Source of the DNA: Leguminivora glycinivorella
Taxonomy: Eukaryota > Arthropoda > Insecta > Lepidoptera > Tortricidae
Length of the DNA stretch: 64,000 nt
Direction: 5' to 3'
NCBI RefSeq assembly: GCF_023078275.1
Contig: NC_062995.1
Span: 11,172,917 to 11,236,916 of the forward strand
Shown here: positions 60,265 through 64,000 of the stretch, piece by piece
How the letters are laid out: the number at the start of each line of letters is the position of its first letter
Position numbering within the stretch: position 1 is the stretch's first letter
Notes under the pieces: model-generated
Seen by the model: only the letters and a program-made list of their open reading frames with translations
Database searches by the model: none
Told to the model about the DNA's origin: nothing
Made by a program: the position numbers and the translations under genes

Positions 60265-62234
60265 CCTAAATTCACACTTTTGTTTATTAATTTAATACCT
60301 ACCTCGCGCGATCTTTCCAGTAACGACTTTAATCTGGCATCATGTTCCTCCAAGGTACGCCCCCAGCATATAATATCGTCGACGAATGACTCGACGCCCT
60401 CCAAATCCTCCAAAATTTGACGTACCCTAGAATGGAATACCTCAGACGCACAGTTTATACCATATGGTAAACGTAAGAACTGGTACCTACCGAATGGCGT
60501 TCCAAAAGTACATAGGTCGGCACTGGCGTCATCTATTTGTACCATCCAAAAACCTGAACGAGCATCAAGCTTGCTAAAATATCGCGCCCCCTGCAACTTC
60601 GTAGCAATTTCGCCGATCGCGGGGAGGGGGTAGCGAGCGCGGCGTACAACGCGGTTAAGCGGCCGCGGGTCGAGGCACACGCGGATACTGCCGTCTTTTT
60701 TCGCAGCCACTACGATCGCATTGACCCACGGTGTGGGATGGGACACTTTTCTAATGACCCCCATTTTAACCATACGATCTAACTCACTCTGTAGTTTGTC
60801 ACGCACACCCATAGGTATCTTGCGAACCGGACAGACTGTCGGCTGCGCCCCTTCATCAATACTGATGTTATACTGACCCGGCAACTTTCCCAGGCCATGA
60901 AAAAGATCCTCATAATCGTCTAAGGTAAGTGAATATATGCGTTTAACTAGGCCTAAGTCCTCACAAGCATATTTGCCTAGAACGCTTCTCCTATCACCCT
61001 GAGCAATAACAAACCGCAACGGATATAAACGTCCTTTATATAACCAATTAATAATACAAGAACCAAGCATAGGTACATAATTTCCGCAATATGATTCGGC
61101 CTTAACATCATCGGGTTTTATAATAGCACTATCTAGACCCAATTTTTTAAAATTTTTAATTGAAAGAACGTTGAAATCCGAGCCGGTATCTAGCTTAAAA
61201 GTCTCAGCCCTACGATTATCGCTAAGAAATAAAGTCTCATACCATTTTTTGCGGTCCTTATGATAGTCAGAAACCATATCGACTCCGTCGATGAAATACA
61301 GTTCGTCGTCACCGTAACTATCTTCCTCCTCGATTTGATACACTTTATTTTGTCCTTTAAATGGGCACTTTACCTTAAAATGACCTACGCCACTACACAA
61401 TAAACACTTTGCACCTCTTGCCGGACATCGCACACCTCCGTCGCAGTAGGTACTCGCGCAGGCGGCGCAGGAGCGATCCACCGCGGCCGCGCCCGTGCCG
61501 CCGTAGCCCCCGCGGGCCGCCGCACCGCCGCCGCCGCCGCGCCGACCGCCGCGCCCGCGCCAGCGCTGCGGCTGCGGACGCCTACCGCGGCCACCCCCAG
61601 AAAACTGTCCTGAGGTTCCATATACCACATCCACCGCCGACGATGATGATGCTACGACGTCCTTGCTGGACCCTTCAATTTGACGTTTCTCTTCGTGTGA
61701 CATCTCATTCGCTTGAGCGATCTTTACCGCCTTTTCCAAAGTTAGCTCCTCTGCTCTAAGCAAGCGGTCGCGTACTTTGCCACTGGCCACACCGCATACG
61801 ATGCGATCACGCATTAGGCTCTCCTCGAGGTCTTTGAACTCGCACTGCTGGGCAAGTATTTTCAACGCCGTTACGTACTCATCTATAGATTCACCGCTTT
61901 CCTGGTTTCTAGAGAAAAACTTGAATCGTGCCATAGTTTCATTCTGTTTGGTACCAAAGTGACCATTAAACTTGTCTACTAAGGTTTGCAAGTCATCGCG
62001 GTTCTCATCCTTTGTGAATTTGAAGGTCAAGTACACATTATAGCCGTCCGAGCCTATTAGGTTTACCAGCAAACTGGCTTGCACATCACTAGCCTCCTTG
62101 TAGACACCCGAAGCCTTCAGGAATACTTTGAACTGCGTGTACCACCGGCGCCATGCCTCGGCGCGCGCGGCCGGCCCACCCTCCAGGCACAACTCGGGCG
62201 GAGGCCGCGCATGCTCCATATTGTACACAAACAC
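60243..62234 (-). CDS. Mag-like gag-protease-RT (first part of gag-pol)
   Basis: 663 residues. Start is at 62234 or a second ATG four codons on (MEHARPPPEL), the latter more like other gags. The gag capsid region (RWYTQFKVFLKAS) spans about 20-180. A CCHC zinc knuckle CLLCSGVGHFKVKC follows near residue 285, then the protease active site DTGSDFN near 355. RT follows with FSKLDARSGFW, LPYGINCAS and catalytic FVDD. The frame is lost after VGIKL near 60290, where a single base appears missing in an A/T run. The last roughly 15 residues are out-of-frame sequence. Confidence 0.9.
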   Translation of the reverse strand: MFVYNMEHARPPPELCLEGGPAARAEAWRRWYTQFKVFLKASGVYKEASDVQASLLVNLIGSDGYNVYLTFKFTKDENRDDLQTLVDKFNGHFGTKQNETMARFKFFSRNQESGESIDEYVTALKILAQQCEFKDLEESLMRDRIVCGVASGKVRDRLLRAEELTLEKAVKIAQANEMSHEEKRQIEGSSKDVVASSSSAVDVVYGTSGQFSGGGRGRRPQPQRWRGRGGRRGGGGGAAARGGYGGTGAAAVDRSCAACASTYCDGGVRCPARGAKCLLCSGVGHFKVKCPFKGQNKVYQIEEEDSYGDDELYFIDGVDMVSDYHKDRKKWYETLFLSDNRRAETFKLDTGSDFNVLSIKNFKKLGLDSAIIKPDDVKAESYCGNYVPMLGSCIINWLYKGRLYPLRFVIAQGDRRSVLGKYACEDLGLVKRIYSLTLDDYEDLFHGLGKLPGQYNISIDEGAQPTVCPVRKIPMGVRDKLQSELDRMVKMGVIRKVSHPTPWVNAIVVAAKKDGSIRVCLDPRPLNRVVRRARYPLPAIGEIATKLQGARYFSKLDARSGFWMVQIDDASADLCTFGTPFGRYQFLRLPYGINCASEVFHSRVRQILEDLEGVESFVDDIICWGRTLEEHDARLKSLLERSREVGIKLINKSVNLGCSKLLI

Positions 62235-62314
62235 TATTTATCACTAGTACACACTCCTAAACTGCACGAAACTCGCCTACTTGCCCGAAATATCTTTAAT
62301 ATTTAATTAAATAC

Positions 62315-62330
62315 GGCACCGCTGTCACCA
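62315..62330 (-). other. Primer binding site of Mag-like element
   Basis: Coding-strand TGGTGACAGCGG abuts the 5' LTR. TGG is the complement of a tRNA CCA end. The tRNA species was not assigned. Confidence 0.65.
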
Positions 62331-62424
62331 TGTAGTGAATGAAGAGGTATTCATAGCAACTGATTTATTATCATTCTACCGCCAGTACATAAATGTATAT
62401 CTTGGTATGAATACCCACACAACA
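62331..62424 (-). repeat. 5' LTR of Mag-like element
   Basis: 94 bp, identical to the copy at 57473-57566. Starts TG and ends CA on the coding strand. GCTAT follows immediately on the outside. Confidence 0.93.
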
Positions 62425-62539
62425 GCTATATCAAAAATTCAGTAAATCCTTAATTTTTTAACAAAAGTTTGTTGCCGACCCTCACGGTCGCAGTTCTTAC
62501 TTGACTTAAGAATCCTTGCCATAAGGGTTTATGGCAAAG

Positions 62540-62940
62540 GTTTGTTTCTGTATGTTCTAACCTAACCTAACCCACTTTTCTAGCACAAGTTTGTTTCTGT
62601 GTGGTCGCAGATCTAACCTAACCTAACCCACTTTTCTAGCAGAAGTTGGTTTATGTATGGTCGCAGTTCTAACCTAACCTAACCCACTTTTCTAGCACAA
62701 GTTTGTTTCTATATGGTCGCAGTTCTAACCTAACCTAACCCACTTTTCTAGCACAAGTTTGTTTCTGTATGGTCGCAGTTCTAACCTAACCTAACCCACT
62801 TTTCTAGCACAAGTTTGTTTCTGTATGGTCGCAGTTCTAACCTAACCTAACCCACTTTTCTAGCACAAGTTTGTTTCTGAATGGTCGCAGTTCTAACCTA
62901 ACCTAACCTACTTTTCTAGCAAATGTTTGTTTCCGTGACG
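62540..62940. repeat. 56-bp minisatellite, about seven units
   Basis: Units at an exact 56-bp spacing (CTTTTC at 62575, 62631, 62687, 62743, 62799, 62855, 62911), each with CTAACCTAACCTAACCCAC then CACAAGTTTGTTTCTG. Each holds three CCTAA, the complement of insect telomere TTAGG. Confidence 0.9.
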
Positions 62941-63431
62941 TAACCTAACCAATTTTTTTTACAATAATATAAGGGAAAATGACATTTCGATGTCGCGTTA
63001 GCATCGGATTTATGAAAAGGTAGTTAACGAAACGGTTGTCAAATTATAAGATTGGCAACCGTTCTTCTGGTTATTGAGTTTCTATAAAATGATATTAGGG
63101 AAAATGACATTTCGATGTTACATAGCATGGGATTTATGAAAAGGTGGTTAACAAATCGGTTGTCAAATGATAAAGTTGGCAACCGTTCTTCTGGATATTG
63201 AATTTCGGGAAAACGATAATGTGGGATAGCAAACTAGCGGCATATTAAAAGTATGGTAAACAATGTATTTGGATTATAAAAATTCTGTCAACCGTTTTCG
63301 GACAAGTGATAATCGGACAAAGGATTTTCGAAACATCGATAGGTTACCACAAACTTAACGGGAAAGGCTCTTGTATGAATAAAACAATTCGCCTTTGTAT
63401 CTCTATTCCTACAAATTGTATATAAACTGTT

Positions 63432-63872
63432 GTACACAATATAGTTATTTGTTATACAAGGGGGCAAAGTTGTATTTTAACGCCGAGTGTGGAATTGAAA
63501 AACGAGCAAGTGAAAGGATTCTATAGTTGAACCACGAGCAAAGCGAGTGGTTCGAGAATAGAATCCTGAACTTGCGAGTTTTTTAACACACGAGAAGTAA
63601 AATACATTTGCACCCGAGTGTAACACAAAACTTTTCCCCTCACTATAGCGAGGAAACTACAACGCAAAAAAAGTGTTTATCACTGCTTCCAGTAGTTCCA
63701 CAGGTGGTAAATCATCTTTATTACTAGATTCACCTACTTTTATCAATTTTAAAGCAGATAATTTGACTTTATTCAAGGTCAAATTACTTTACCCACTAGT
63801 GGATAAAATGCGTTTTTACCCGCTGGTATTAAAGGATAAAACACGTGTTTCCGAGCTAGTGAGGGGAAAAAG
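63432..63872 (-). repeat. CCCCTCACTAGC repeat, copy 2
   Basis: Nearly complete inverted copy of 18293-18715. Fragments of the same family occur at 2096-2200, 3410-3530 and 31003-31045. Confidence 0.8.
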
Positions 63873-64000
63873 TCAGGGCCGGATTAAGGGTAGAGCGAGT
63901 GGAGCGGCCGCTCTAGGCGCCACTTGGTAAGGGGGCGCCAAAATCGAGAATGTGGAAAAATGCATACAAAAAATTATACGTTGCGTGGGCGCGCACATAT

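Larger units (their letters stand above)
57473..62424 (-). mobile_element. Complete Mag-like Gypsy LTR retrotransposon
   Basis: 4952 bp bounded by identical 94-bp LTRs (TGTTG...CTACA on the coding strand) and a 5-bp target duplication GCTAT (57468-57472 and 62425-62429). Gene order gag, protease, RT, RNase H, integrase marks the Gypsy (Metaviridae) group. Very short LTRs and this gag type are known from the silkworm mag lineage. No env-like ORF: 57578-58179 between pol and the 3' LTR is AT-rich and non-coding. Identical LTRs indicate a recent insertion. It lies upstream of gene A within a larger clause-type repeat. Confidence 0.93.
57113..63347. mobile_element. Clause-type inverted-arm element interrupted by the LTR element
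   Basis: Left part 57113-57472 and right part 62425-63347 are one repeat once the LTR element is removed. Ends CCTATC...TCGAAAAT and its inverted counterpart near 63347. The left arm has phrases such as GCCCGAAA and TTCGAAAT; the right arm GGGAAAATGACATTTCGATG twice. The 56-bp minisatellite lies in its middle. Confidence 0.55.

Noticed and set aside
61385..61759. Arg/Pro/Ala-rich ORFs over gag
   Set aside because: Alternative frames of the GC-rich Gly/Arg region of the Mag-like gag.
62540..62940. Interstitial telomere block
   Set aside because: CCTAA occurs only as triplets within a 56-bp unit, not as a pure (TTAGG)n run; reported as a minisatellite instead.

Overview
This is a eukaryotic, almost certainly lepidopteran (moth) window. 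It carries intron-rich ZAD C2H2 zinc-finger genes and Mag-type Gypsy, CR1/Jockey-type and RTE retroelements. It also carries dense short repeats typical of ditrysian moths, such as the GGTGGCAAACAAGC repeat, tRNA-derived SINEs, and AGGGTTCCGTAGT elements. No rRNA, functional tRNA, CRISPR array or bacterial-style operon was found. The genus cannot be fixed from the sequence alone.

Two paralogous zinc-finger genes lie in tandem on the minus strand. Gene A (ATG 55990, stop 27197) has 14 exons, about 734 residues and 13 C2H2 fingers behind an N-terminal ZAD domain. Gene B (ATG 21873, last visible exon 4435-4536) has 10 exons in the window and continues off the left edge. Exon order, lengths and intron phases match almost one for one, so they arose by gene duplication. 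Most introns in the finger array cut through a finger rather than between fingers. Both are probably nuclear DNA-binding proteins; their targets are unknown.

The introns and flanks are packed with mobile DNA. Gene A introns hold two nearly full-length non-LTR retrotransposons, both on the plus strand, antisense to the gene. LINE-A (about 35.3-40.1 kb) is broken by an in-frame stop and a frameshift. LINE-B (about 46.4-51.0 kb) has intact ORFs. Upstream of gene A is a complete Mag-like Gypsy element (57473-62424, minus strand). Its two 94-bp LTRs are identical and flanked by the target duplication GCTAT, and pol is broken by one single-base deletion. The 5.3 kb between genes B and A contain a 5'-truncated RTE fragment with a 15-bp target duplication. 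The remainder is MITEs, SINEs, foldbacks and simple repeats, often nested.

The strongest new leads are four. (1) The ORF1/ORF2 overlap of LINE-B contains a canonical -1 frameshift signal: heptamer A AAA AAA, a 7-nt spacer and a 9-bp stem. ORF2 has no AUG before the end of its endonuclease. (2) Twin 99-nt zinc-finger exons in gene A are separated by a 40-nt intron. (3) Several inverted-arm elements are built of short degenerate 'clauses' of about 11-25 bp that match no class I know. (4) A near-identical MITE sits in the homologous intron of both paralogs. Single-base indels in A/T runs break three otherwise good reading frames, which raises the possibility of assembly errors.
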